Shown piece after piece: positions 35,328 to 44,143 of a stretch of 64,000 bases of DNA. Made by a program: the position numbers and the translations under genes. The stretch comes from Achromobacter veterisilvae (GTDB lineage: Bacteria > Pseudomonadota > Gammaproteobacteria > Burkholderiales > Burkholderiaceae_B), in NCBI RefSeq assembly GCF_900496975.1, contig NZ_UFQC01000006.1, forward strand, positions 174,612-238,611, read 5' to 3'. Under the pieces are notes generated by a model. It was not told the DNA's origin and did no database searches. It saw only the letters and a list, made by a program, of their open reading frames with translations. Each line of letters opens with the position of its first letter. Positions within the stretch are counted from its first letter, which is position 1.

Positions 35328-35948
35328 ATGTTGAAAATCTGGGGACGCCTGACTTCCGTCAACGTTCAGAAAGTCATGCTGACCGTGCGCGAGCTGGCCC
35401 TGCCGCATACCTTCACGCAGGCGGGCGGGCCGTTCGGCGTGGTCGACACGCCGGAGTTCGCCAAGCTGAATCCCAACCGCACCGTGCCCGTCATCGACGA
35501 CGGCGGCTTCGTGCTGTGGGAATCCAACGCCATCGTGCGCTACCTGGCCTCGCGCTACGGCGTGGGCACGCTGTGGCCCGAGGACGCCTGCCTGCGCGCG
35601 GACGCCGACCGCTGGATGGACTGGCAGACCACGGAATGGCAAGGCGCCATGGGCCCGGCCTTCCTGGGCCTGGTCCGCACGCCTGAAGACAAGCGCGACA
35701 AGGCCGCCATCGAGAAATCGGTGAAGCGTTCGAACGCGCGCGCCCTGATCCTGGACCAGGCACTGCAAGGCCGCGAGTTCATCGCCGGCCGGCACCTGAC
35801 GATGGGCGACATCGCGCTGGTCTGCTCGGCGCACCGCTGGCTGGCCCTGCCGATCGACCGCCCGGACACGCCGGCGCTGGCCGCCTGGTACCGCCGCGTC
35901 ATGATGCGCCCCGCGCCGCAGGGCGTGCTGACGCTGCCGCTGGAGTAA
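35328..35948 (+). CDS. glutathione S-transferase family protein
   Basis: This is a 206-residue GST. The thioredoxin-like N-terminal domain is at about residues 1-80 (MLKIWGRLTSVNVQKVMLTV, NPNRTVPVIDDGGFVLWESNAI, RYLASRYG). A helical C-terminal domain is at about 90-200 (GREFIAGRHLTMGDIALVC). The VPVIDD and ESNAI segments bind glutathione. The substrate is unknown. It starts 17 bases after ampD with AAAGGA upstream. Confidence 0.93.
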   Translation: MLKIWGRLTSVNVQKVMLTVRELALPHTFTQAGGPFGVVDTPEFAKLNPNRTVPVIDDGGFVLWESNAIVRYLASRYGVGTLWPEDACLRADADRWMDWQTTEWQGAMGPAFLGLVRTPEDKRDKAAIEKSVKRSNARALILDQALQGREFIAGRHLTMGDIALVCSAHRWLALPIDRPDTPALAAWYRRVMMRPAPQGVLTLPLE

Positions 35949-35970
35949 GGCGCCAGGGGCGCGCGGCGGA

Positions 35971-36789
35971 TCAGGCGCGCTCCACCTTCCACCCCAATTC
36001 GGCCGAAATCCCCGCCGCCGCGCCCTGCACCACGGCGACCATTTCGCGCATGCGTTCCAGCGACATGTACGGCACCGTGCTGGACACGCTGATCGCCGCC
36101 ACGATGCCGCTGGACGCGTCCCTCACCGGCGCCGCCACGCAGCGGATCGACGGTTCGTTGTCTTCGAGATCGAAGGCGTACCCCTTCGCCGCGTATTCGC
36201 GCATGCGGTCGCGGAAGGCCTCCCAGGTCTGGCGGCCGCCAGGCGCGCGCGACGATACCGGCGCGCCGATGCGGTGCAACGCCTTCCACTGCGGTTCTTC
36301 GGCATCCAGCAGCAGCGCCTTGCCCACGCCGGTGGCGGCCAGCGGCATGCGGTGCCCTACCCGCGACCGCATTTCCAGCCCCTTCTTGCCGGGGATCTTC
36401 TCCAGGTACAGCACTTCGTCGTTGTCGCGCACGGCCAGGTGGATGGTGTCGCCCGTCAGTTCGGCCAGCCCATCCAGGTACGGACGCGCCAGCGTCGCCA
36501 TCGGAAACGCCTCGCGCGCCTGGAATCCCAGTTCGATCAGCTTCGGCCCCAGCACGTAGCCCACGCCGGGCAAGGACCGCAGATAGCGCTCCTGCACCAG
36601 GCAACTGGCCAGCCGGTGCGTGGTGCTGCGCGCCACGCCGATGCGCGCGCAGATTTCCTTCAGGTCGCGCGCGCCGTCGGACACGGCCTGCACGACGGCC
36701 AGGCCGCGCATCAGCGTCTGCGTGCCCGCGGGCGCGGCGGCGTCGGGATCCAGGGCGGAGGAATGATCGGGGGTCTGCGTGGCGGTCAT
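35971..36789 (-). CDS. IclR-family regulator of the D-galactonate operon
   Basis: This is a 272-residue IclR regulator. The winged helix is at about residues 24-90 (LMRGLAVVQAVSDGARDLKE, ARIGVARSTTHRLASCLV), followed by an effector domain (IHLAVRDNDEVLYLEK and VAAISVSSTVPYMS). ATG 36789 matches the family start; a longer frame reaches 36885. It is divergent from dgoKADT, as IclR regulators commonly are in betaproteobacterial galactonate loci. In E. coli the analogous DgoR belongs to GntR, so no symbol is given. Confidence 0.92.
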   Translation of the reverse strand: MTATQTPDHSSALDPDAAAPAGTQTLMRGLAVVQAVSDGARDLKEICARIGVARSTTHRLASCLVQERYLRSLPGVGYVLGPKLIELGFQAREAFPMATLARPYLDGLAELTGDTIHLAVRDNDEVLYLEKIPGKKGLEMRSRVGHRMPLAATGVGKALLLDAEEPQWKALHRIGAPVSSRAPGGRQTWEAFRDRMREYAAKGYAFDLEDNEPSIRCVAAPVRDASSGIVAAISVSSTVPYMSLERMREMVAVVQGAAAGISAELGWKVERA

Positions 36790-36917
36790 GAAAATCGAGG
36801 CTGTGCGACAGGCGGGGAAGAAGCATACCCGGCGCGGCTGGGCCGGCATGCGGGGAAAAGAGAAGTTTCCAGGCGACGGGCGCAAGGCGTGTTCGTCTTG
36901 ATTTCGTTCCCTGTATG

Positions 36918-36973
36918 TGGGATTTAATTCTATATTTTGAGATTTTTCAAGCGCTGATCTAGAATTTTTCCCA
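36918..36973 (+). promoter_or_regulatory. dgo operon promoter and overlapping operator dyad
   Basis: A sigma-70 promoter is clear: TTGAGA (36937-36942), 17 bases, then TAGAAT (36960-36965). It is flanked by a dyad: TGGGATTTAATTCTA at 36918-36932, and TAGAATTTTTCCCA at 36960-36973. The right half covers the -10 element, so a regulator bound to both halves would block RNA polymerase. The predicted leader to dgoK is about 109 bases. Confidence 0.65.
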
Positions 36974-37080
36974 TCGCCCGCCCGCTCGCCTCAACGCCGG
37001 CCGGGCATCAGACAACAAGGCCCGCGGAACCCCGCCCAAGCGGCAGCCGGATCCGCGGCCAGAGCCGAGACAGATTTCTG

Positions 37081-38085
37081 ATGACTACCGGATCGCCCGC
37101 TCGCGCGGCGCTTATCGCGCTGGACTGGGGCACCTCGTCGTTGCGCGCCTACCGCCTGGACGCCGACGGCCGCACGCTCGACACCCGCCATTTGCCCTGG
37201 GGCATCATGCGCCTGCCGCAGCCGCTGCAGGACGGCGCGGCCACCGCGGCGCTGTCGGGTTTCGAGCTGGCGTTCGAACAGGCCTGCGGCGACTGGCTGC
37301 GGGCCGAGCCTTCGCTGCCGGTGATCGCCTGCGGCATGGTCGGCAGCGCCCAGGGCTGGAAGGAAGCCGCCTACCTGGACGTGCCGGTGGACCTGAAACG
37401 GATCGGCACGCTGCTCACGGTGGTGGAACGCAAGGGCACACCGGTGCATATCGTGCCCGGCCTGATCCAGCGCCATGGCCTGCCCAACGTGATGCGCGGC
37501 GAAGAGACCCAGGTTTTCGGGGTGTTGTTCGACCGCGCGGTCGCCGGCGCGGACAGCGTGCTGATCGGCCTGCCGGGCACCCATTCGAAGTGGGTGAACG
37601 CCCGCCGCGGCCGCGTCACGCACTTCGACACCTTCATGACCGGCGAGGTCTACGCCGCGCTGCGCGGCCACACCATCCTGGGCCGCACGATGGCCGATGC
37701 CGCCAGCGCCGACATGGCCGCTTTCGAACGCGGCCTGAAGGTGGCCGGCGCCCCCGCCGGCCGCGCCGGCGTCCTGTCCACCATTTTCAGCACCCGCGCG
37801 CTGGGCCTGACCGGCGAACTGGCGCCCGAGTCGCAGGCCGACTATCTGTCGGGCCTGCTCATCGGCCATGAAGTCGCGTCGCTGGCCGACATGCTGCGCC
37901 AGCAAGGCGAACAGCCCCGCATCGTGCTTTGCGGCGAACCCGCCCTGTGCCAGCGCTACATCCAGGCCCTGCGGCACTACGGCCTGGGCACGCCCGAGCA
38001 GGCGCAGGACGCCACCGAGCGCGGCCTGTGGCACCTGGCCGTCAGCGCCGGGCTCGTCGCCTCTCCTTCAACGGCTATCGCCTAG
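37081..38085 (+). CDS. dgoK: 2-dehydro-3-deoxygalactonokinase
   Basis: This is a 334-residue sugar kinase. It phosphorylates 2-dehydro-3-deoxy-D-galactonate at C6 in galactonate (De Ley-Doudoroff) catabolism. [17 protein letters not shown] at the N-terminus binds ATP phosphate, and [11 protein letters not shown] and [11 protein letters not shown] are family motifs. It is the first gene of dgoKADT. The ribosome-binding site is weak. Confidence 0.94.
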   Translation: MTTGSPARAALIALDWGTSSLRAYRLDADGRTLDTRHLPWGIMRLPQPLQDGAATAALSGFELAFEQACGDWLRAEPSLPVIACGMVGSAQGWKEAAYLDVPVDLKRIGTLLTVVERKGTPVHIVPGLIQRHGLPNVMRGEETQVFGVLFDRAVAGADSVLIGLPGTHSKWVNARRGRVTHFDTFMTGEVYAALRGHTILGRTMADAASADMAAFERGLKVAGAPAGRAGVLSTIFSTRALGLTGELAPESQADYLSGLLIGHEVASLADMLRQQGEQPRIVLCGEPALCQRYIQALRHYGLGTPEQAQDATERGLWHLAVSAGLVASPSTAIA

Positions 38086-38094
38086 GAATCGAAC

Positions 38095-38748
38095 ATGAAC
38101 CATCCCGGTCTGCAAACCGCCATGGCCCATTGCGGCCTGATCGCCATCCTGCGCGGCATTACCCCCGCCGAGGCCGAATCCGTCGGCCAGGCGCTCTACG
38201 CCGCGGGCTTCCGCCTGATCGAAGTGCCGCTGAATTCGCCCGACCCGCTGGACAGCATCCGCGCCATGCGCGCCGCCCTGCCCACCGACTGCCTGATCGG
38301 CGCCGGCACCGTCCTGAACCCCGGCGACTGCGCCCGCATCCAGCAGGCGGGCGGCGAACTCATCGTCATGCCGCACAGCGACCCCGCCGTGATCCGCGCC
38401 GCCAAGAAGCTGGGCATGGCGTCCTGCCCCGGCGTCGCCACGCCCACCGAAGCCTACGCGGCCCTGGCCGCCGGCGCGGACGTGCTGAAGATGTTCCCGG
38501 CCGAGCAACTGGGCCCCGCCGTGCTGAAGGCCTGGCGCGCCGTGATGCGTCCGCCGATCGCGCTGGTGCCCGTGGGCGGCATCACGCCGGACAACCTTTC
38601 CACTTATGCCCAGGCGGGCGCCAGCGGCTTCGGCCTGGGCTCCGCCTTGTACAAACCCGGCCTGTCGGCCAACGAAGTCGGCCAGAACGCGCGCGCTTTC
38701 ATCGCGGCCTGGCAACGCGCCTATCCCGCCCAGGAGACCCAAGCATGA
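38095..38748 (+). CDS. dgoA: 2-dehydro-3-deoxy-6-phosphogalactonate aldolase
   Basis: This is a 217-residue class I aldolase of the KDPG/KHG family that splits KDPGal into pyruvate and glyceraldehyde 3-phosphate. [20 protein letters not shown] carries the catalytic Glu region, and [11 protein letters not shown] follows. The Schiff-base Lys is likely in [21 protein letters not shown] binds phosphate. It is 9 bases after dgoK, and its stop overlaps the dgoD start (ATGA). Confidence 0.94.
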   Translation: MNHPGLQTAMAHCGLIAILRGITPAEAESVGQALYAAGFRLIEVPLNSPDPLDSIRAMRAALPTDCLIGAGTVLNPGDCARIQQAGGELIVMPHSDPAVIRAAKKLGMASCPGVATPTEAYAALAAGADVLKMFPAEQLGPAVLKAWRAVMRPPIALVPVGGITPDNLSTYAQAGASGFGLGSALYKPGLSANEVGQNARAFIAAWQRAYPAQETQA

Positions 38749-39893
38749 AGATCACCAAGCTCACCACCTACATCGTGCCGCCCCGGTGGTGCTTCCTGAA
38801 AATCGAAACGGACGCGGGCATCGTCGGCTGGGGCGAACCCGTCGTCGAAGGCCGCGCGCATTCGGTGGCCGCCGCCGTCGAGGAGCTGTCCGACTACCTG
38901 ATCGGCAAGGATCCCCGCAACATCGAAGACCACTGGACGGTGCTGTACCGCGGTGGCTTCTACCGCGGCGGCGCCATCCACATGAGCGCGCTGGCCGGGA
39001 TCGACCAGGCGCTGTGGGACATCAAGGGCAAGCACCTGGGCGTGCCGGTGTCGCAGCTTCTGGGCGGCAACGTGCGCGACCGCATCCGCGTGTATTCGTG
39101 GATCGGCGGCGACCGGCCGGCCGACACCGCGGCGGCCGCCAAGAGCGCCGTGGAGCGCGGCTTCACGGCCGTGAAGATGAACGGCACCGAAGAATTGCAG
39201 TACATCGACTCCTTCGACAAGGTCGAGAAATGCCTGGAGAACGTGGCCGCGGTGCGCGACGCAGTCGGCCCCAACGTGGGCATCGGCGTGGACTTCCACG
39301 GCCGCGTGCACAAGCCCATGGCCAAGGTGCTGATGAAGGAGCTGGACCCGTTCAAGCTCATGTTCATCGAAGAGCCCGTGCTGAGCGAACACTACGAGGC
39401 GCTGAAGGAACTGGCGCCGCTGACCTCCACGCCCATCGCGCTGGGCGAACGGCTGTTCTCGCGCTGGGACTTCAAGCGCGTGCTGGCCGAGGGCTACGTG
39501 GACATCATCCAGCCCGATCCGTCGCACGCGGGCGGCATCACCGAAACCCGCAAGATCGCGGCCATGGCCGAAGCGTACGACGTGGCGCTGGCGCTGCATT
39601 GCCCGCTGGGTCCCATCGCGCTGGCGACCTGCCTGCAGATCGACGCCGGCTGCTACAACGCCTTCATCCAGGAACAGAGCCTGGGCATCCACTACAACGC
39701 CGCCAACGATCTGCTGGACTACGTCAGCAACCGCGAAGTCTTCGCCTATGAAGACGGGATGGTCGCGATCCCCCAGGGCCCGGGCCTGGGCATCGAGGTG
39801 AACGAGGAATACGTGAAAGAACGCGCCGCGGTGGGCCACCGCTGGCGCAACCCCATCTGGCGCCACGCCGACGGCAGCTTCGCCGAGTGGTAA
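38745..39893 (+). CDS. dgoD: D-galactonate dehydratase
   Basis: This is a 382-residue enolase-superfamily enzyme of the mandelate racemase subgroup that converts D-galactonate to 2-dehydro-3-deoxy-D-galactonate. Metal ligands are Asp in GVDFHGRVH, Glu in [10 protein letters not shown] and Glu in [12 protein letters not shown]. Catalytic histidines are in DFHGRVH and DPSHAGG. WSWIGG-like [10 protein letters not shown] is characteristic. All key residues are present. Confidence 0.96.
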   Translation: MKITKLTTYIVPPRWCFLKIETDAGIVGWGEPVVEGRAHSVAAAVEELSDYLIGKDPRNIEDHWTVLYRGGFYRGGAIHMSALAGIDQALWDIKGKHLGVPVSQLLGGNVRDRIRVYSWIGGDRPADTAAAAKSAVERGFTAVKMNGTEELQYIDSFDKVEKCLENVAAVRDAVGPNVGIGVDFHGRVHKPMAKVLMKELDPFKLMFIEEPVLSEHYEALKELAPLTSTPIALGERLFSRWDFKRVLAEGYVDIIQPDPSHAGGITETRKIAAMAEAYDVALALHCPLGPIALATCLQIDAGCYNAFIQEQSLGIHYNAANDLLDYVSNREVFAYEDGMVAIPQGPGLGIEVNEEYVKERAAVGHRWRNPIWRHADGSFAEW

Positions 39894-39920
39894 GCCGATA
39901 AAGAGAAAGAGGAGACTCCC

Positions 39921-41231
39921 TTGTCCACCGCTACCCACGCCGCCCTGCAAGGCGCCCAGCGCCCCACGCGCAGCCGGTATCTCATCATGGTGATGCTGTT
40001 CATCACCGTCGTCATCAACTACCTGGACCGCAGCAACCTGTCCATCGCCGCCCCCGCCCTCAAGGACGAGTTCGGCCTGGACACGGTGCACGAAGGCCTG
40101 ATCCTGTCCGCCTTCGGCTGGACCTATGCCGCCATGCAGATCCCCGGCGGCTGGCTGGTGGACCGCGTGTCCCCGCGCCTGCTGTACGCGGCCGCCCTGA
40201 TCCTGTGGTCCGCGGCCACGTTCTTCATGGGCTTCGCCGGCAGCTTCGTCATCCTGTTCGTGCTGCGCCTGGCGGTGGGCGCGCTCGAGGCGCCCGCCTA
40301 TCCGATCAACAACCGCGTGGTCACCACCTGGTTCCCGGAACGCGAGCGGGCGACCGCCATCGGCTTCTACACCTCCGGCCAGTTCGTCGGCCTGGCGTTC
40401 CTGACGCCGGTGCTGGCCTGGCTGCAGCACCATTACGGCTGGCACATGGTGTTCGTCAGCACCGGCCTGCTGGGCATCGTCTGGGGCGTGCTGTGGTTCA
40501 TGATCTACCGCGAGCCGCGCCAGTTCAAGGGCGCGAACGCGGCCGAGATCGAGCTGATCCAGCAAGGCGGCGGCGTGGTCGACCTGGATCGCCGCACGCG
40601 GGAAAAGAAGGCGCCGTTCAGTTGGAACGACCTGGGCCTGGTGATGAGCAGGCGCAAGCTCTGGGGCGTGTACCTGGGCCAGTTCTGCCTGACTTCCACG
40701 CTGTGGTTCTTCCTGACCTGGTTTCCCACTTATCTGGTGAAGTACCGCGGCATGGACTTCATCAAGTCCGGCTTCCTGGCGTCGGTGCCGTTCCTGGCGG
40801 CGTTCATCGGCGTCCTGTGCTCGGGCGTGCTGTCCGACTTCCTGATCCGCCGCGGCGCCACCGTGGGCCTGGCGCGCAAGCTGCCCATCATCCTGGGCCT
40901 GTTGATCTCCACTTCCATGATCGGCGCCAACTTCACCGATTCCACGCCCTGGGTCATATTCTTCCTGGCCCTGGCGTTCTTCGGCAACGGACTGGCGTCG
41001 ATCACCTGGTCGCTCGTGTCCACCCTGGCGCCGGTGCGGCTGCTGGGGCTGACGGGCGGCGTGTTCAACTTCGTCGGCAACCTGTCCTCGATCTGCACGC
41101 CGATCGTGATCGGCTTCCTGGTGACGAAGGACAGCTTCGCGCCGGCGATCGTCTACGTGTCGTCGCTGGCCCTGCTGGGCGCGCTGTCCTACATACTGCT
41201 GGTGGGCAAGGTGGAACGGATCGAGGCTTGA
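39921..41231 (+). CDS. dgoT: MFS transporter, D-galactonate importer-like (ACS family)
   Basis: This is a 436-residue, 12-helix anion:cation symporter. The TTG start at 39921 is supported by AGAGGAGA upstream and by the family N-terminus; the next ATG is inside helix 1. INYLDRSNLSIAAPALKDEF and PGGWLVDRVSPR are typical of DgoT/ExuT/GudP transporters. Its place as the last gene of dgoKADT argues for D-galactonate uptake. A terminator follows. Confidence 0.9.
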   Translation: MSTATHAALQGAQRPTRSRYLIMVMLFITVVINYLDRSNLSIAAPALKDEFGLDTVHEGLILSAFGWTYAAMQIPGGWLVDRVSPRLLYAAALILWSAATFFMGFAGSFVILFVLRLAVGALEAPAYPINNRVVTTWFPERERATAIGFYTSGQFVGLAFLTPVLAWLQHHYGWHMVFVSTGLLGIVWGVLWFMIYREPRQFKGANAAEIELIQQGGGVVDLDRRTREKKAPFSWNDLGLVMSRRKLWGVYLGQFCLTSTLWFFLTWFPTYLVKYRGMDFIKSGFLASVPFLAAFIGVLCSGVLSDFLIRRGATVGLARKLPIILGLLISTSMIGANFTDSTPWVIFFLALAFFGNGLASITWSLVSTLAPVRLLGLTGGVFNFVGNLSSICTPIVIGFLVTKDSFAPAIVYVSSLALLGALSYILLVGKVERIEA

Positions 41232-41257
41232 CGCTGCCTCCGTTTTTGCCGTGATCC

Positions 41258-41288
41258 TGGGCGCCCCTTGCGGGCGCCCATTCTTTTT
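41258..41288 (+). terminator. rho-independent terminator of the dgo operon
   Basis: TGGGCGCCC and GGGCGCCCA form a 9-bp stem around CTTGC, followed by TTCTTTTT. It is 27 bases after dgoT. Confidence 0.9.
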
Positions 41289-41361
41289 CCCTGCGGGGAA
41301 CGGCTGCCGACCGCCTGCTTGCCAAGCGCGCCAGGCCGGCCTTGCTCCGGCCCCGGCCCGC

Positions 41362-42537
41362 TTAGCGCAAGAGCGTCTGCGCCAAATGCACCCAGAAACT
41401 GCCGCCCACCAGGATCAGATCGTCGTTGAAATCGTAGCGCGCGTTGTGCAGCGCGGCCCCTTCGCCCGCCCCGATGTTGATGTAGCACCCCGGCACCCGC
41501 TGCGCCATGAACGCGAAATCGTCGGCCGCCATGATCGGCGGATGATCCACGACGCTGTTTTCGCCAAAGTGCCGCAGCGCGACCTCGCGGGCCTCCCGCG
41601 CGGGCTCCTCGGCGTTCACCAGCACGGGATAATGGGCCCCGGCTTCCTTTATCTGCGCGTTTGCCCCGAAGCAGGCGGCCTGCGACTGCACGATATCCCG
41701 GATGCGGGACAGGATCAGGCTGCGCTGCGCCTCGTCGTAGGTCCTGACCGACAGCTTCATTTCGAGTTCGCCCGGGATCACGTTGAACGCCCCTTCCGCA
41801 TGGATGCTGGTCACGCTGACGACGGCGCAGTCGTAGGGGCTGAGGTTGCGCGAGACGATCGTCTGCAGCGCCTGGATGATCGATGCCGAAATGACGATGG
41901 GGTCGCGCGTGAAATGCGGCGACGCGGCGTGTCCGCCCCTGCCGCTGACAACCACGATAAAGCTGTCGACCGAGGCCATGATCGCGCCGGCGCCGATGGC
42001 CATCTGCCCGAATTTCAAGGTCGGCGTCGGGTAGTTGTGCAAGGCATAGACCGAATCGCACGGCGCTTGATCGAACAGGCCGTCATTCAGCATGGCCAGC
42101 GCGCCCGCGCCGCCTTCCTCGGCGGGCTGGAAGATCAGGTTCAAGGTGCCGGAGAATGCCCGGTCCGCCGCCAGTTGCTTGGCCGCGGCCAGCAGTATCG
42201 CGGTGTGCCCGTCGTGGCCGCAGGCGTGCATGACGCCTTCGTTCACGCTGGAATAGGACTGCCCGCTGGCTTCGCCGATGGGCAGCGCATCCATGTCCGC
42301 CCGCAGGCCGATGGATCGCTTGCCCTTTCCTGCCCGCAGCGTTCCCACGACGCCCGTGCCGCCCACTCCCCGCCGAACCCGGTAGCCCCAGCGCTCCAGG
42401 CAATCCGCGACGATCGCGCCGGTGCGCCGCTCCTGGTAGCCCAGTTCCGGATGCTGGTGGATATCGTGGCGGATGCGCTTCATTTCATCAAACGAATCAA
42501 GCAATCCGGGAACGATGCTTCGATGCGGATTTTTCAT
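41362..42537 (-). CDS. M20-family amidohydrolase (hippurate hydrolase/IAA-amino acid hydrolase type)
   Basis: This is a 391-residue metallo-amidohydrolase. HDIHQHPELGYQE begins the fold, and GLRADMDALPI and MHACGHDGHTAILL carry metal ligands. FQPAEEGGAGA carries the catalytic Glu and a further metal ligand; HPPIMAADDFAF is near the end. ATG 42537 is chosen, with AGGGAG upstream; longer frames overlap the transporter gene. Such enzymes cleave N-acyl amino acids. It follows the MHS-type transporter on the same strand at 55 bases, so the transporter probably imports its substrate. Confidence 0.93.
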   Translation of the reverse strand: MKNPHRSIVPGLLDSFDEMKRIRHDIHQHPELGYQERRTGAIVADCLERWGYRVRRGVGGTGVVGTLRAGKGKRSIGLRADMDALPIGEASGQSYSSVNEGVMHACGHDGHTAILLAAAKQLAADRAFSGTLNLIFQPAEEGGAGALAMLNDGLFDQAPCDSVYALHNYPTPTLKFGQMAIGAGAIMASVDSFIVVVSGRGGHAASPHFTRDPIVISASIIQALQTIVSRNLSPYDCAVVSVTSIHAEGAFNVIPGELEMKLSVRTYDEAQRSLILSRIRDIVQSQAACFGANAQIKEAGAHYPVLVNAEEPAREAREVALRHFGENSVVDHPPIMAADDFAFMAQRVPGCYINIGAGEGAALHNARYDFNDDLILVGGSFWVHLAQTLLR

Positions 42538-42592
42538 GCTCCCGGCTCCCTGTCCTGGAAAGTAACGGTTATTCCCGCAGGCCTTTTCTTGG

Positions 42593-43897
42593 TCATCGGC
42601 CATGGCGTTCCTTGAACATGCACGTCGCGGCAAGACTGACGGCCAGCATGCCGATCACGTACCATGCGGGCGCCATAGGATTGCCTGTGGTCTTCAGCAG
42701 CCACGTGACTACGACTTGCGCCGAACCTCCGAATATCGTGACGCCGAACGAATAAATCATCGACATCCCCGTCGCCCGCACGGCGCGCGGCAGCGCCTCC
42801 ACGATCAGCATGGTGCTGGTCAGCATGTTGATGCCCAGCGCCACGATGAGCAGCATGCGGAAGACGACCGCGAGCCAGAGATAGTCAGGCAACTCCAGCA
42901 TCCGGAATGTCGGATAAGCCATCGCCATGCCCATCAGGATCGAGACAATCATGGCTTTCTTGCTGTTCCTGAACCGGTCCACGTACCTTCCGGTGAAATA
43001 GACCGCTATCACCTGCACGATGGAGGCAAGACAACTGAACAGATAGGCGGTGGGCGCCGCGATGCGGTGGGTCTGCATCATGTACGTCGGCATGTAGAAC
43101 AGTACGATGTACACCATCACGGTGCCGGACATGATCATCAGGATACCCAGCACCAGATCGCGGGTATGGCCGGACAGCACCGCCCAGACCGGGGTTTCCT
43201 TCGGGGCGGCGTCCGGAGCCACGGTGTAGGTTTCCTCGATATGGCGCCGGATGTAGACGCCGACCGGGACGATCAGCAGACCCAGGACGAAAGGCACGCG
43301 CCAGCCCCAGGAATAGAGCGCCTCCTCGGACAGAATCGAAGTCAGCAACAATCCCAGCGAAGCGCCCAGCAAGGCGGCGATCCCCTGGCTGATCGACTGC
43401 CAACTGACGAAGAACGCGCGCTGATTGGCGCCGGCGGATTCCAGCAGCAGCGTCGTTGCGGCACCGACCTCCCCTCCGGCCGCGAACCCCTGCAACAAGC
43501 GTCCCGCGACGATCAGGCCCGGAGCCAGGACACCGATCTGCGCATGCGTGGGCGCGAATGCGATCAAGGCGGTGCCCGCCCCCATCAGCATGATGGTCGC
43601 CAGCATGGCGGCCTTTCTTCCCTTGCGGTCCGCATAGGCGCCCAGCACCATGCTGCCCAGCGGCCGCATGATGAAACCGACGCCGAACACGGCCACCGCC
43701 ATCAATAGCGAGCCGTAGGCCGACTCGCTGGGAAAGTAGAGTCTTCCGATCACCCCGGCGAAAAAGCTGTACACCGTGAAATCGAAAATCTCCAGCCCGT
43801 TTCCCAGGCTGGCGCCCAGTATCACGCGCCGATTTCCGACCTTCCGGGACGGGGTCGCCTCGAAGCCGTCGATTGCCGTTGCCGCCGTTCTTTCCAC
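42593..43897 (-). CDS. MFS transporter, metabolite:H+ symporter (MHS) family
   Basis: This is a 434-residue, 12-helix transporter related to ShiA, KgtP and ProP. ASLGNGLEIFDFTVYSFFAG, GAYADRKGRKAAML and GRLLQGFAAGGEVGAATTLL are MHS signatures. No ATG fits. GTG 43897 has AAGGG six bases upstream and gives a normal N-terminus. It is first in a pair with the M20 amidohydrolase. Two perfect palindromes lie within 120 bases upstream. Confidence 0.91.
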   Translation of the reverse strand: MERTAATAIDGFEATPSRKVGNRRVILGASLGNGLEIFDFTVYSFFAGVIGRLYFPSESAYGSLLMAVAVFGVGFIMRPLGSMVLGAYADRKGRKAAMLATIMLMGAGTALIAFAPTHAQIGVLAPGLIVAGRLLQGFAAGGEVGAATTLLLESAGANQRAFFVSWQSISQGIAALLGASLGLLLTSILSEEALYSWGWRVPFVLGLLIVPVGVYIRRHIEETYTVAPDAAPKETPVWAVLSGHTRDLVLGILMIMSGTVMVYIVLFYMPTYMMQTHRIAAPTAYLFSCLASIVQVIAVYFTGRYVDRFRNSKKAMIVSILMGMAMAYPTFRMLELPDYLWLAVVFRMLLIVALGINMLTSTMLIVEALPRAVRATGMSMIYSFGVTIFGGSAQVVVTWLLKTTGNPMAPAWYVIGMLAVSLAATCMFKERHGR

Positions 43898-43944
43898 GGA
43901 TTTCCCTTCATTCTGGTTGATCACGCAACACACGTCCGGATGAC

Positions 43945-43962
43945 GGCCGCCCTAGGGCGGCC
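43945..43962. promoter_or_regulatory. 18-bp perfect GC-rich palindrome
   Basis: GGCCGCCCTAGGGCGGCC is fully self-complementary, 48-65 bases before the GTG of the MHS transporter. It could be a protein site or fold as a hairpin in the leader. The 246-base gap 43898-44143 contains no gene. Confidence 0.45.
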
Positions 43963-43997
43963 ATAGACGACGGTGTTGTGCGCCGCCTCTCCATCAT

Positions 43998-44011
43998 CTT
44001 GTATATACAAG
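43998..44011. promoter_or_regulatory. CTTGTATATACAAG palindrome, GntR-type operator candidate
   Basis: This perfect 14-bp palindrome has the TTGTATA-type form bound by many GntR/FadR-subfamily regulators. It lies about 100 bases before the MHS/M20 pair. No GntR gene is in the window, so the regulator would act from elsewhere. Confidence 0.55.
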
Positions 44012-44143
44012 AATAGACATTTGAGAAACGGCGGCAACCTGGGGAAACCCTGGCCTACGTGGAGTGGGCCAAAAATCTCAGACTGACTTACAGAACCCGC
44101 CTGGCGGCAAAGGCGAGCAAGGACCGGCGCCGCGCCGGCAGGC

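Noticed and set aside
38721..40565. A 614-codon open frame on the minus strand
   Set aside because: It is antisense to dgoD and dgoT with shadow-frame composition; the plus-strand genes have full motifs and ribosome-binding sites.
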